This document shows, one piece after another, positions 35,435 through 44,313 of a stretch of DNA of 64,000 nt. The translations under genes and the position numbers were made by a program. Source of the stretch: Devosia sp. RR2S18 (lineage in GTDB: Bacteria > Pseudomonadota > Alphaproteobacteria > Rhizobiales > Devosiaceae); contig NZ_CP126539.1 of assembly GCF_030177755.1 (NCBI RefSeq), positions 644,001 through 708,000 of the forward strand, in the 5' to 3' direction. Position 1 is the stretch's first letter, and every line of letters begins with the position of its first letter. Under the pieces are notes generated by a model. It saw only the letters and a program-made list of their open reading frames with translations. It did no database searches and was not told the DNA's origin.

Positions 35435-36221
35435 TGCTGCCGCTTCGCCGATCCTAGAAGTGTCAGGCCTGACCAAGCGTTTTGGCGGTCTGATTGCGGT
35501 TAACGACGTGAGCTTCAGCGTCGAAGCTGGCCAGATATTCACGGTGATTGGACCCAATGGCGCGGGCAAGAGCACGCTGTTCAAGCTGATTGCGGGCTTC
35601 ACCCGCCCCACCGCTGGCACGGTCCGCTTCGGGGGGCGAAACCTGGTGGGCATGCAGCCCCATGCGGTAGCCCGCCTGGGCGTCGTGCGCACCTTCCAGG
35701 AGACGACGATCTTTCGGGAGATGACGACGCGCGAAACGATTGAAACCGCCTTTCACCTGCAGTGCAAGGCCAGCAGCTTTGGCGCGTACTTCAATTCGCG
35801 CCAGGCCCGGGCCGACGAGGCGGAAGCCAGGCGCTGCACAGATGACATTCTCTCGCTGTTGAGGCTTGAGCATGTCCAGCAGGAGCAGGCCAAGAACCTG
35901 CCGCACGGCTATCTGCGGGCCCTTGGCATCGCCATGGCCATGGCGGCGCGGCCTCGCATCCTGCTGCTCGATGAGCCCTTCGCCGGCATGAATCCGGAGG
36001 AGACCGACGCTGCCGTGGACATGGTGCGCCGTATCCGCGACCAGGGGATCACGGTCATGCTGGTCGAGCACGACATGCGCGCGGTGATGCGCATCAGCGA
36101 CCGCATCGCGGTGATCAGCTTCGGGCGAAAGATCGCCGAAGGCACGCCGCAAGATATCCAGAACAACCCAGTGGTCATTGATGCCTATCTGGGACAGGAG
36201 GACGAGGAGTTGGGCATATGA
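35424..36221 (+). CDS. livG: ABC transporter ATP-binding protein, LivG family
   Basis: 265 aa from the ATG at 35424, which overlaps the permease stop; GGGGAGA precedes it. ABC motifs: Walker A IGPNGAGKSTLF near residue 45, the LivG-typical signature LPHGYLRALGIAMAMA near 160 (a divergent form of LSGGQ normal for this family), Walker B RILLLDEPFAGMNPEE, and the switch His in VMLVEHDMRAVM. It energises the importer from the cytoplasmic side as a dimer with the LivF-type ATPase. Confidence 0.93.
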   Translation: MSNSAAASPILEVSGLTKRFGGLIAVNDVSFSVEAGQIFTVIGPNGAGKSTLFKLIAGFTRPTAGTVRFGGRNLVGMQPHAVARLGVVRTFQETTIFREMTTRETIETAFHLQCKASSFGAYFNSRQARADEAEARRCTDDILSLLRLEHVQQEQAKNLPHGYLRALGIAMAMAARPRILLLDEPFAGMNPEETDAAVDMVRRIRDQGITVMLVEHDMRAVMRISDRIAVISFGRKIAEGTPQDIQNNPVVIDAYLGQEDEELGI

Positions 36222-36937
36222 CCACTTTGCTTACCCTCAGCTCGATCGATGCCCGCTACGACAAGGTACGGGCACTCAACGATGTATCGATCCATCTCAA
36301 CGAAGGCGAAGTCGTCGCCCTGATCGGGGCCAATGGCGCGGGAAAATCGACAACCCTGCGTGCCATTACCGGCCTTGTCCGCCCTCAGGCGGGGCAGATC
36401 AGCTGGAAAGGGGAGCGGATCGACTCGCTCCGCCCCCACCAGATCGTAGAGCGGGGTATTTCCATGGTGCCCGAGGGGCGGCATGTGTACCCGTTCATGA
36501 GCATTCGCGACAACCTCCTGATGGGTGCATTCCTGCGCCGGGATAAGGCAGGGATTGCCGCTGATCTGGAACGTCTCTTCTTACGCTTCCCTCGTCTGAA
36601 AGAGCGCTACCGGCAGCAGGCCGGGACTCTGTCAGGCGGCGAACAGCAGATGGTGGCCATTGGCCGTGCCCTCATGGCCCGCCCCCGCCTGCTGCTGCTC
36701 GACGAGCCCTCCCTGGGACTTGCACCACAGGTGATCCGCGAGATTGCCCGCGTCATCAAGTCGGTAAACCAGGAGGATAAGGTCAGCATCCTCCTCGTGG
36801 AGCAGAATTCGCGCATGGCGCTCAAGGTCTCGCATCGTGCCTATGCCCTGGCCACGGGTAGGGTTGCACTTCAGGGCGACTCGGCGGACCTCCTGGGTAA
36901 CGAGGAAATCCGAAAGCTCTATCTCGGGGTCGCTTGA
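36218..36937 (+). CDS. livF: ABC transporter ATP-binding protein, LivF family
   Basis: 239 aa, starting at an ATG within the ATGA overlap with the LivG-type gene. Motifs: Walker A IGANGAGKSTTLRA, MVPEGRHVYPFMS (the family-specific segment), signature LSGGEQQMVAIGRALM, Walker B LLLLDEPSLGLAP and VSILLVEQNSRMALKVSHRA. Length is normal for LivF. It completes a five-gene importer with one binding protein, two permeases and two ATPases. Confidence 0.93.
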   Translation: MTTLLTLSSIDARYDKVRALNDVSIHLNEGEVVALIGANGAGKSTTLRAITGLVRPQAGQISWKGERIDSLRPHQIVERGISMVPEGRHVYPFMSIRDNLLMGAFLRRDKAGIAADLERLFLRFPRLKERYRQQAGTLSGGEQQMVAIGRALMARPRLLLLDEPSLGLAPQVIREIARVIKSVNQEDKVSILLVEQNSRMALKVSHRAYALATGRVALQGDSADLLGNEEIRKLYLGVA

Positions 36938-36978
36938 CCCCAAGATCATGACAACCTGTGAATATGCTGGAGAAGCAA

Positions 36979-38436
36979 ATGAGTGACTTCGACGTCGTGA
37001 TCCGCGGCGGCACCGTGGCAACCGCCAGCGACGTTTTTGTCGCCGATGTGGGGATTGCCGGGGGCAAGGTGGTGGCTCTCGGGACGGGTCTGGCCGCGGG
37101 CCGACGGGAAATCAATGCGACAGGCCGCCTGGTCCTGCCTGGTGGCGTGGACAGCCACTGCCATATCGAAGAGCCGGCTGTCGGCGCGGTCCATAATGCC
37201 GACAGCTTCGCCTCGGGCACGGCTTCGGCTGCAGCGGGCGGCACTACCACTGTCATTTCGTTCTCGCAGCAGGTGAAGGGCGAGGGCATCAGCCAGCAAC
37301 TCGCCGACTACCATGAGAAGGCGCGTCAGGCGCTGATTGACTATTCATTCCACATCGTCATTTCCGATCCTTCGGCCGACGTGATGGCAGCCCTGCCGGG
37401 GCTGATCGATCAGGGTCACCGGTCGATCAAGATCTTCCTGACCTACGACAACGTGGTTCTGGACGACGAGCAGACCTTGAACGTCCTGGCACTTGCCCGG
37501 CAGAAGGGTGCGCTGGTCACGGTTCATGCAGAGAACCACTCGGCCATCAAGTTCATGACCAAGGCGCTGGAAAAGGCCGGGCTCACCCTGCCCAAGCACC
37601 ACGCCTGGGCCAAGCCGATGGTGGTGGAGCGCGAAGCTTGCCACCGCATCATTGCCCTGGCGGAACTGCTCGACGTGCCGATCCAGATATTCCATGTCTC
37701 GGGTGCCGAGGCAGCTGAGGAAATCCGCCGCGCCCAGAACCGAGGCCTCAAGATTTACGGCGAAACCTGCCCGCAGTATCTGATGCTGACCGCGGACGAT
37801 CTCAATCGTGCCGATTTCGAGGGCGCGAAGTTCCTGTGCAGCCCCGCGCCGCGCACCCGCGCGGACCAGGAAGCACTCTGGGACTATATCCGCACCGGCG
37901 TTCTGGGTGTCGTCTCGTCCGACCATGCTCCCAATCGTTTCGACGACGTTCACGGCAAGAAGGTGCGTGGCACCGATGCGCCGTTCAGCGCCATTCCCAA
38001 CGGTGTTCCCGGACTTGCCACGCGTTTGCCGATCCTCTTTTCCGAAGGGGTCGGCAAGGGCCGCATCGATCTGCAGACCTTCGTTGCTATCACGGCGACC
38101 AATCCGGCCAAGCTGTTCGGCATCCATCCGCAGAAGGGCACGATCGCAATCGGCGCCGACGCCGATATCGCCATCTGGGATCCCAACAAGAAGGTCACAA
38201 TCCGCAACGAGCTGCTGCATCATCAGGTCGACTACACCGTCTATGAGGGTGTCGAGGTGACCGGCTGGCCCGAGATCACGCTGTCGCGGGGCGATGTGGT
38301 GGTCGAGAACGGCAAGGTGCTTGGCAAGCCGGGCAACGGCAAGTTCCTCGCGCGTGGTCCCTACGACGCCATCAAGCCTCTTGGACGCCATGTAACGCCA
38401 TTCGACCCGGTCTCCGGAACCCTGGTCGCCAACTGA
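36979..38436 (+). CDS. D-hydantoinase/dihydropyrimidinase
   Basis: 485 aa from the ATG at 36979 (GGAG 6 nt upstream); GTG 36958 and ATG 36964 are possible but less well placed. It is a cyclic amidohydrolase with a binuclear metal centre: DSHCHIEEP near residue 58 (His-x-His), the carbamylated Lys in SIKIFLTYDN near 149, His in VTVHAENHS near 181, His in FHVSGAEAAEE near 238 and Asp in VSSDHAPNRF near 312. These positions match characterised D-hydantoinases closely. The enzyme opens 5-substituted hydantoins or dihydropyrimidines to N-carbamoyl amino acids, which the two carbamoylases of this locus then hydrolyse. The natural substrate is not evident; allantoin-type ureides are less likely given the carbamoylase partners. 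Confidence 0.93.
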   Translation: MSDFDVVIRGGTVATASDVFVADVGIAGGKVVALGTGLAAGRREINATGRLVLPGGVDSHCHIEEPAVGAVHNADSFASGTASAAAGGTTTVISFSQQVKGEGISQQLADYHEKARQALIDYSFHIVISDPSADVMAALPGLIDQGHRSIKIFLTYDNVVLDDEQTLNVLALARQKGALVTVHAENHSAIKFMTKALEKAGLTLPKHHAWAKPMVVEREACHRIIALAELLDVPIQIFHVSGAEAAEEIRRAQNRGLKIYGETCPQYLMLTADDLNRADFEGAKFLCSPAPRTRADQEALWDYIRTGVLGVVSSDHAPNRFDDVHGKKVRGTDAPFSAIPNGVPGLATRLPILFSEGVGKGRIDLQTFVAITATNPAKLFGIHPQKGTIAIGADADIAIWDPNKKVTIRNELLHHQVDYTVYEGVEVTGWPEITLSRGDVVVENGKVLGKPGNGKFLARGPYDAIKPLGRHVTPFDPVSGTLVAN

Positions 38437-38453
38437 AATCCCTGGAGACAGAC

Positions 38454-39188
38454 ATGAAGATCAAGGTTATCAACCCCAATACGACCCAGTCGATGACCGA
38501 CAAGATCGGCGGGGCCGCGCGCGAGGCGGCGGCTGCCGGGACGCAGATCCTGGCCGCGAGCCCGCGTATGGGCCCGGTCTCGATCGAAGGCCATTATGAC
38601 GAGGCAATCAGCGCCATCGGCGTCATCGACGAGGTGCTGAAAGGCGAGCAGGAGGGGGTCGATGGCTATCTCATCGCCTGCTTCGACGATCCGGGCCTCG
38701 GCGCCGCCCGCGAAATGGCCCGTGGGCCGGTGGTAGGCATTGCCGAGGCGGCCATGCACACCGCCAGCTACATCAGTGGCGGTTTCTCGGTGGTGGCGAC
38801 ACTGCATCGCAGCCGCATCATCCTCGAGCACCTCGTGCGCGCCTATGGCATGGACCACAAGTGCCGCAAGGTCCGGACCACCGAACTTGCCGTGCTGGAC
38901 CTTGAGGTCGAAGGCTCGGATGCACAGTCGATCATCATCGAGGAATGCCGTCGCGCCATTGCCGAAGACGGATCGGACTGCATCGTGTTGGGTTGCGCCG
39001 GTATGGCCGACCTTGCGGCGACGATCTCGCGGGAATGCGGCGTTCCGGTGGTGGACGGGGTCACCAGCGGCGTCAAGGTGCTCGAAGGGCTGATCGGGTT
39101 GGGTCTCAGCACCAGCCGGGCAGGCGGCTATGCTCGTCCGCTCAACAAGACCTACATCGGCAGCATGGCGCAGTACGAGCCCAAGTAG
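38454..39188 (+). CDS. Asp/Glu/hydantoin racemase family protein
   Basis: 244 aa. It begins KIKVINPNTTQSMTDKIG, the standard hydantoin-racemase opening. The two catalytic cysteines of this PLP-independent family are seen in YLIACFDDPGLGAARE near residue 78 and IVLGCAGMADLAATI near 181. It would interconvert D- and L-5-substituted hydantoins so that the D-specific hydantoinase and carbamoylase can use both. It starts 17 nt after the hydantoinase stop and has a GGAGACAGAC leader, consistent with one transcript. Confidence 0.92.
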   Translation: MKIKVINPNTTQSMTDKIGGAAREAAAAGTQILAASPRMGPVSIEGHYDEAISAIGVIDEVLKGEQEGVDGYLIACFDDPGLGAAREMARGPVVGIAEAAMHTASYISGGFSVVATLHRSRIILEHLVRAYGMDHKCRKVRTTELAVLDLEVEGSDAQSIIIEECRRAIAEDGSDCIVLGCAGMADLAATISRECGVPVVDGVTSGVKVLEGLIGLGLSTSRAGGYARPLNKTYIGSMAQYEPK

Positions 39189-39211
39189 GCCGTGCAACGA
39201 AGGAGACTTTC

Positions 39212-40525
39212 ATGACACACCCGATAGAGCCGGGTCTGCCTCTGCCCAAACTCACGGACGTCACGGTCGACTATCGCAGCAAGGGCTTGCCGGGCGACCT
39301 GACAGAGACGTCTCTTTCCGCTCTCGGCGGCAAGGGCTGGAACATTCTCGGGGGCGACCTGCCGCTGCCGCTGGCGACTCTTGATCTCGACGCCATCGAG
39401 CACAACAGCCGTTTCATCCGGGCTGTGACGGGTCACTACAAGGTTTCGCTCTGCCCGCATGGCAAGACGACGATGTCACCGCAGCTGTTCCACAAGCAGA
39501 TTGAGGACGGGTGCTGGGGCATAACGTTGTCCACCCCGCATCAAGTTCATGTCGCTCGCCACTACGGGCAGAAGCGAATTTTCCTCGCCAATCAGATACT
39601 CGATCCTGTCTTCCTGAACTATATCGCTAAGGCTCAGGCCAAAGATCCGGATTTCGACTTCTACTTCCTCATCGACTCCCCCGAAGGTGTCGATGCGCTG
39701 GAGCGCGCGGCCGCTCAGCAGGCCGGACACCGTCCTTTTCAGGTGCTGGTCGAAATGGGCAGTTCATTTGGCCGCGCGGGTTGCCGCACAAGTGGCGAAG
39801 CGTTGGCGCTGGCCGAGCGTGTCGCCGCCATGTCTCGTGCAGCCATGCTGGTCGGCATCGAAGGATTTGAGGGCAGCATTCGTGGCGAGGGCCAAGCCCA
39901 GATCGAAGAGCGCATTCTCGATTTCCTCGGGCTAATGACAGAAACTGCCCGGCAGGTCGAAGAGCGCGGACTGTTCGGTGGCCGGGAAATCCTGTTGACC
40001 GCTGGCGGCTCGAGCTTCTTTGACCTGGTGGCCCGCGCTCTCAGCAGCGCAAAATTGAGCGGTCCGACGAGGGTGGTCCTCAGAAGCGGGTGCTACATCA
40101 CGCATGATGCGGGAATGTACAAGCATCAGATAGACCGTGCCATGGAGCGTTCCCCCGAGCTTGATGCGCTGGGCATTCGTCCGCGCCAGGCACTCACGGT
40201 ATGGGCCGTCGTGCAGTCCCGTCCCGAGGACGACCTGCTGTTCCTCAACGTCGGCCGGCGCGATGTGTCTTACGATTCCCACCTGCCCGAAATCCTTGGA
40301 TACGTGGCCGATGGCGTGCTCAGTCCGGTTGGCGCCGGGCACGAACCGATCGCGCTCAACGACCAGCACGCCTTTGTTCGATGCCCGCCCGAAAGCCCGC
40401 TTCGCCCTGGAATGGTGGTTCAGCTCGGGATTTCGCATCCCTGCACGACCTTCGACAAGTGGGATGTCCTTCTGGCAGTGGACCGTTCGCTTAACGTAAT
40501 CGGCGCAGTCAAGACGTTCTTCTGA
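39212..40525 (+). CDS. PLP-dependent D-serine dehydratase-like / D-amino-acid deaminase (alanine racemase N-terminal fold)
   Basis: 437 aa from the ATG at 39212 with AAGGAGA upstream. The N-terminal part is an alanine-racemase-type barrel with PLP lysine in LCPHGKTTMSPQL near residue 87 and LEVMG-like strand FQVLVEMGSSFGRAGCR near 180. The C-terminal domain has the metal-binding pattern of eukaryotic-type D-serine dehydratases: NDQHAFVRC and GISHPCTTFDKW. Relatives include D-threonine aldolase, 3-hydroxyaspartate aldolase and D-serine or D-threonine ammonia-lyases. In this operon the best guess is elimination of ammonia from a D-hydroxy-amino acid formed by the hydantoin route, giving an enamine that RidA, encoded next, can hydrolyse. 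Exact substrate unknown. Confidence 0.85.
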   Translation: MTHPIEPGLPLPKLTDVTVDYRSKGLPGDLTETSLSALGGKGWNILGGDLPLPLATLDLDAIEHNSRFIRAVTGHYKVSLCPHGKTTMSPQLFHKQIEDGCWGITLSTPHQVHVARHYGQKRIFLANQILDPVFLNYIAKAQAKDPDFDFYFLIDSPEGVDALERAAAQQAGHRPFQVLVEMGSSFGRAGCRTSGEALALAERVAAMSRAAMLVGIEGFEGSIRGEGQAQIEERILDFLGLMTETARQVEERGLFGGREILLTAGGSSFFDLVARALSSAKLSGPTRVVLRSGCYITHDAGMYKHQIDRAMERSPELDALGIRPRQALTVWAVVQSRPEDDLLFLNVGRRDVSYDSHLPEILGYVADGVLSPVGAGHEPIALNDQHAFVRCPPESPLRPGMVVQLGISHPCTTFDKWDVLLAVDRSLNVIGAVKTFF

Positions 40526-40549
40526 ACGCGCCAAGCTTGGAGAGAAAAA

Positions 40550-40930
40550 TTGATACAGCGACTACTTCTTGAAGGCGCCACTAAGCGCGCTGGCGCCTAT
40601 GCCCATGCCGTGGTGGCGAATGGCATGGTCTATGTTTCCGGGCAAGGTCCAGGCAATCCCGACACCGGTGCAATACCGGAGACGTTCGAAGCGCAGGTGC
40701 ACCAGGTCTTTGCCAATGTGAAACAAATCCTGGAGGGATCGAAAAGCCAGCTTTCCGACGTCATCAAGCTCAATGTCTACCTTTCCGACCTCGAGACATT
40801 CGGCGCCTACAACCGCATATACGAGGAATATTTCGGCGAGGTCCTCCCCGCTCGGACAACGGTAGGCTGCAGCCTGCTCGGCTTCATGGTGGAAGTGGAC
40901 TGTGTAGCTGCGGTGCGCGCCGACGCCTGA
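40550..40930 (+). CDS. ridA: RidA family enamine/imine deaminase
   Basis: 126 aa from a TTG with GGAGAG upstream. It has the RidA signature: AGAYAHAVVANGMVYVSGQ, DTGAIPETFEAQ, then LEGSKSQLSDVIKLNVYLSD and LPARTTVGCSLL, where the Arg binds the carboxylate of the imine. RidA proteins hydrolyse reactive 2-aminoacrylate and similar enamines released by PLP dehydratases. Its place directly after a PLP deaminase gene supports that role. It is the last gene of the first hydantoin operon, before a strong terminator. Confidence 0.92.
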   Translation: MIQRLLLEGATKRAGAYAHAVVANGMVYVSGQGPGNPDTGAIPETFEAQVHQVFANVKQILEGSKSQLSDVIKLNVYLSDLETFGAYNRIYEEYFGEVLPARTTVGCSLLGFMVEVDCVAAVRADA

Positions 40931-40954
40931 TCCAGGCTTAGGAAGAGCGATGCT

Positions 40955-40989
40955 GGGCGAGTGGCAAGATCTGCCACTCGCCCTTTTTT
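40955..40989 (+). terminator. Strong rho-independent terminator
   Basis: GGGCGAGTGGCA (40955-40966), loop AGATC, then the perfect complement TGCCACTCGCCC (40972-40983) and six T residues. It ends the transcript that starts at 31203 and marks the border with the second operon. Confidence 0.95.
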
Positions 40990-41046
40990 GTCTTCATTTT
41001 TCCTTAACCCGTCAGACGCGCCCCCTGTACACAGCTCATTCGTAAA

Positions 41047-41065
41047 ATCCGATCGAATATCGGAT
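41047..41065. promoter_or_regulatory. Candidate operator upstream of the second hydantoin operon
   Basis: ATCCGAT-CGAAT-ATCGGAT is a perfect 7-bp inverted repeat with a 5-base spacer. It lies 95 bases before the start of the second carbamoylase gene and after the terminator of the first operon, where a promoter must be. The IclR regulator or the GntR/FCD regulator at 49755 could bind it. Two-fold symmetry and position are seen; the binding protein is inferred. Confidence 0.5.
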
Positions 41066-41160
41066 CGACTATTGAATCAGAAATTTGGCGATGTTAGCGT
41101 CCACGATATCGCAGAGGGCAAGCTCGCTTGCACGGTGCGTTGCAGGAGGATTTTGAGAGA

Positions 41161-42075
41161 ATGAGCGCAAGAAAAATGAACCTGGCCGTTGGACAGCTTG
41201 GGCCGATCCAGCGCGCCGACAGCCGCCAGGCAATCCTGGCGCGGCTGATGGAAATGATGCGCGAGGCTAAGTCACGTGGTTCCGAGTTCGTCGTTTTTCC
41301 CGAAGCGGCACTGACGTCGTTTTTCCCGCGCTGGTACATCACCGACGAGGCTGAGCTCGAAAGCTATTACGAAACCGCCATGCCCAACCCGTCGGTGCAG
41401 CCGCTATTCGATCTCAGCGCCGAACTCGAAGTTGGCTTCTACATCGGCTACGCCGAACTGGCCCACGAGGGTGGACAGAAGCGTCGCTTCAACACGTCTA
41501 TTCTGGTTGATCGCTCGGGCCGAGTGGTAGGCAAGTATCGCAAGATCCATCTGCCGGGCCATGCCGACCACCAGCCTGACAGGCCATTCCAGAATCTTGA
41601 GAAGCGCTATTTCGAGAATGGCGACCTCGGCTTCCCCGTGTACGAAATGGAAGGCCACCAGGTCGGCATGTGCATCTGCAATGACCGGCGCTGGCCAGAG
41701 ACCTGGCGCGTGCTGGGCCTCAACGGAGCCGAGCTCGTCTGCCTGGGCTACAATACGCCCATGCTGGAGCCGCGCACGCCGCAGCATTCGCACCTGACTT
41801 CTTTCCATCACCTGCTCAGCGTCCAGGCTGGCGCTTACCAGAACGGCATGTGGGTCGCCGCAGCCGCCAAGGCGGGCGTCGAGGAAGGCTGGCTGCTGGT
41901 AGGCCATAGCTGCATCGTTGCGCCCACCGGTGAAATCGTCGCCCTGTCCAATACCATCGAAGATGAAGTCATCACGGCCACCTGCGATTTCTCGCGCAAC
42001 CGCGATATTCGCGAACACATCTTCAACTTCGAACAGCACCGCCAGCCGCACAACTACAAGATCATCGCCGAATAG
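41161..42075 (+). CDS. N-carbamoyl-D-amino-acid hydrolase (second copy)
   Basis: 304 aa from the ATG at 41161, with AGGAGGA upstream. It has the same triad as the first copy: Glu in VVFPEAALTSFFPRW, Lys in YRKIHLPGHADHQPD and Cys in GMCICNDRRWPETW. Much of the sequence is shared with the 31203 protein, including the MPNP/MPSA region and the closing FNFEQHRQPHNYKII, but it is clearly divergent and is not a recent duplication. It begins the second operon, together with a different ABC importer, so the two copies may serve different N-carbamoyl substrates or inducers. Confidence 0.92.
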   Translation: MSARKMNLAVGQLGPIQRADSRQAILARLMEMMREAKSRGSEFVVFPEAALTSFFPRWYITDEAELESYYETAMPNPSVQPLFDLSAELEVGFYIGYAELAHEGGQKRRFNTSILVDRSGRVVGKYRKIHLPGHADHQPDRPFQNLEKRYFENGDLGFPVYEMEGHQVGMCICNDRRWPETWRVLGLNGAELVCLGYNTPMLEPRTPQHSHLTSFHHLLSVQAGAYQNGMWVAAAAKAGVEEGWLLVGHSCIVAPTGEIVALSNTIEDEVITATCDFSRNRDIREHIFNFEQHRQPHNYKIIAE

Positions 42076-42133
42076 TTTTACCCCGGCGGCGGGCGCCAAT
42101 GCGCCATGCTTCCGACCCAAAGGAGGATACCAC

Positions 42134-43435
42134 GTGCTAAAACCTACTCCCATTCGGACTCTTGCCCTGGCCGGGCTTCTGGGCGGCCTGATGTTCTCGC
42201 CATTGAGCCTTGCGCAGGATGCATTCATTCCCGCTGAGGCCGAGCCTGGGACGGATATTCCCTCGGCTGACGTCAATTTCGGCATGAAGCCATACGCGGA
42301 CAACACCTTCTATATCGTGGGTATCCAGCAGGGCTGGTTCAACGATGTGGGTATCAACATCTTGCCAGAGCCCAATGGCGTGGCATTGTCCGAGGCCAAT
42401 ACCATTCCGCTGCTGCTCAACGGTCAGGTCGATATTAGCAGCAACTGGTGCGTGGGCATGATGCCCACCTATGCCGACACTGACGAACTCAAGTGCATCG
42501 CCTTCATCGATAACATCGTCTCGGCTTCCATCCTTGCCAATCCTGAACTCGGCCTCAAGTCCTTCGCTGACTATATCGAGGAGGGGCTGGATTTTGACGC
42601 GGCAATTAAGGCCGCGTTGGCTCCTCTCGACGGCAAGACCCTCGTGGGTCCGCCAGACGCAACCGCACGGCCGTTCGAATTGACGGCAGGCGACCTCGCT
42701 GGCGTCACCTGGGAATTGCAGGCGATGGAGGATTCCCGCTCGCTGGTCCTAGCCATGTCGGGACGTGCCGATTTCGTCCATCCCAACGGCGCCCCGATCG
42801 TCTACAGCCTGCTCAAGGCCGGCTGGACACCGCTGATCACCCTCGATGATCTTCTGACGCACGGCCCGCGCGGCGAGACCTCGCCTATCGTGGCCCTCGT
42901 AAACAGCACCGGCATTGCCGCCAATGGGCGCTTCGTCAACGAGAACCCGAACACTGTGCTGCGGTTCCTGTCGGTGGTGTGGCGCACGATTGATGCGCTC
43001 GAAAAGGATCCCTCCCTCTATGACCTGCAGGCTCCCTATCTGAACAGCGTCGCCGGCACGAGCCTGGATGGTGCCGAGATCGCCGACATGGTTGCAAACC
43101 TGCACCCCTACATCGGCTTTGACGGCAGCGAACCCTGGTATGCTGACCCGACATCGCCGACCAATATCGACGCCGTCTACAATGCTATCATCGACGATCT
43201 CGTCGAGGGCGGGGTCATTCCCGAGGGCAAGATTTCGGTCGAGACATTCGCCTGGAACCAGCCGATCTGGGAACTGGCGCGTGATTACCGCAATAAGGCC
43301 GAAGAGCTGATCGCTGCCGGCAATGCAGCCGGTCTCGCGGGTGAAAAGGCTGAACTTCTGGCGTCTGCAGAGCAGCACTTCGCCTGGTTCAATTTCCTTG
43401 ACGCCTATCGCTTCGCCCTAGCGGCAAACGAATAG
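42134..43435 (+). CDS. ABC transporter substrate-binding protein, NMT1/SsuA-like
   Basis: 433 aa from a GTG at 42134, with AAAGGAGGATA just upstream. Residues 1-27 are a signal peptide (LALAGLLGGLMFSPLSLAQ). The mature protein has the type II fold: FGMKPYADNTFYIVGIQQGW followed by LPLLLNG-like LLLNGQVDISSNW and a second lobe with TLVGPPDATARPFELTAG. This group delivers nitrate, taurine, sulfonates, pyrimidine precursors and similar small anions or heterocycles to SsuBC-type transporters. Partner permeases and ATPase follow. Ligand is unknown; a cyclic ureide or its carbamoyl derivative would fit the locus. Confidence 0.85.
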   Translation: MLKPTPIRTLALAGLLGGLMFSPLSLAQDAFIPAEAEPGTDIPSADVNFGMKPYADNTFYIVGIQQGWFNDVGINILPEPNGVALSEANTIPLLLNGQVDISSNWCVGMMPTYADTDELKCIAFIDNIVSASILANPELGLKSFADYIEEGLDFDAAIKAALAPLDGKTLVGPPDATARPFELTAGDLAGVTWELQAMEDSRSLVLAMSGRADFVHPNGAPIVYSLLKAGWTPLITLDDLLTHGPRGETSPIVALVNSTGIAANGRFVNENPNTVLRFLSVVWRTIDALEKDPSLYDLQAPYLNSVAGTSLDGAEIADMVANLHPYIGFDGSEPWYADPTSPTNIDAVYNAIIDDLVEGGVIPEGKISVETFAWNQPIWELARDYRNKAEELIAAGNAAGLAGEKAELLASAEQHFAWFNFLDAYRFALAANE

Positions 43436-43452
43436 TCTTGGGGAGGGCGACC

Positions 43453-44313
43453 ATGTCGACACGCGATAATCACACCGCCGTGGCAAGTCCGACGCGATCG
43501 CCCTCCCTGCTCTCTCGAAGCCTTGCCAGGCTCGACCCTGTGGGTGTGCTTGGCTTGGTGTTGACGATTGCAATCTGGCACGTCATTGCCACGCTTCAGG
43601 GGCGAGTGGTGCCCTCTCCCTTGGCCGTCGCCAATGAAATTGTCAGCAATTTCTTCGTCGCCCCGACGTTCCGCTATTATGGCATTGCCGATGCGGGCTA
43701 CCTCGACGCTATTCTCTACACGACCAGCAACGTCCTGATGGCGACAGCTGCGGGTGGGGTAATCGGCATAATCTTCGGCCTGATGACAGCCCGCCGTCGC
43801 CTGCTGCGCTCCGCATTCGACCCGATTTTCAGCACGCTCAGCACCATTCCGATCTTCATCGCGGCGCCCTTCCTGCTGCTGTGGTTCGGCGTCAACCGGT
43901 TCAGCGCGGTCGTCATCGTGGCCTTGTATGTCATGACCATCGTCTATGTTTATGCGCAGCGCGCACTCTATAATCTTCAGCCGATCTACGAGCAGTATGC
44001 ACGCACCCTTGGCGCCAACGAGCGGCGGCTGTTCACCGATATTTTGGTTCCAGGCACTTTGCCCGAAATCCTTGGCGGGCTGCGCATTGCTCTCGCCGGA
44101 GCCTGGGGCCTGGCAGCCATTTCCGAGCTGATCGGCTCGCAGCGCGGTGCCGGCAAGGTGATTCAGTCGCTGGCAAATTCGGTGGACGTGAAGGGCATCT
44201 TCTGCGTGCTGCTGCTGCTCGGCATCACCGCCACCCTGATTGACTGGTGCCTGGCGCTTGGTATTGGGCGGCTCACCTCTTGGGCAAATCAAGCAGGATC
44301 GAAAGATGATTGA
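43453..44313 (+). CDS. ABC transporter permease, SsuC/TauC-like (first of two)
   Basis: 286 aa from the ATG at 43453 (GGGAGG upstream). It has six predicted membrane helices and the cytoplasmic EAA-type loop YEQYARTLGANERRLFTDI, followed by VPGTLPEILGGLRIALAGAW, both typical of SsuC/TauC permeases. The next gene starts within its last codons (8-nt overlap), so expression is coupled. Confidence 0.9.
   Translation: MSTRDNHTAVASPTRSPSLLSRSLARLDPVGVLGLVLTIAIWHVIATLQGRVVPSPLAVANEIVSNFFVAPTFRYYGIADAGYLDAILYTTSNVLMATAAGGVIGIIFGLMTARRRLLRSAFDPIFSTLSTIPIFIAAPFLLLWFGVNRFSAVVIVALYVMTIVYVYAQRALYNLQPIYEQYARTLGANERRLFTDILVPGTLPEILGGLRIALAGAWGLAAISELIGSQRGAGKVIQSLANSVDVKGIFCVLLLLGITATLIDWCLALGIGRLTSWANQAGSKDD

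Noticed and set aside
37345..38391. 348-aa frame antisense to the hydantoinase gene
   Set aside because: A shadow produced by GC-rich codons; the sense strand has full metal-centre motifs.
38945..39211. Long N-terminal extension of the PLP deaminase frame
   Set aside because: It overlaps the racemase gene in another frame; the ATG at 39212 has a strong AAGGAGA site and gives a normal family start.
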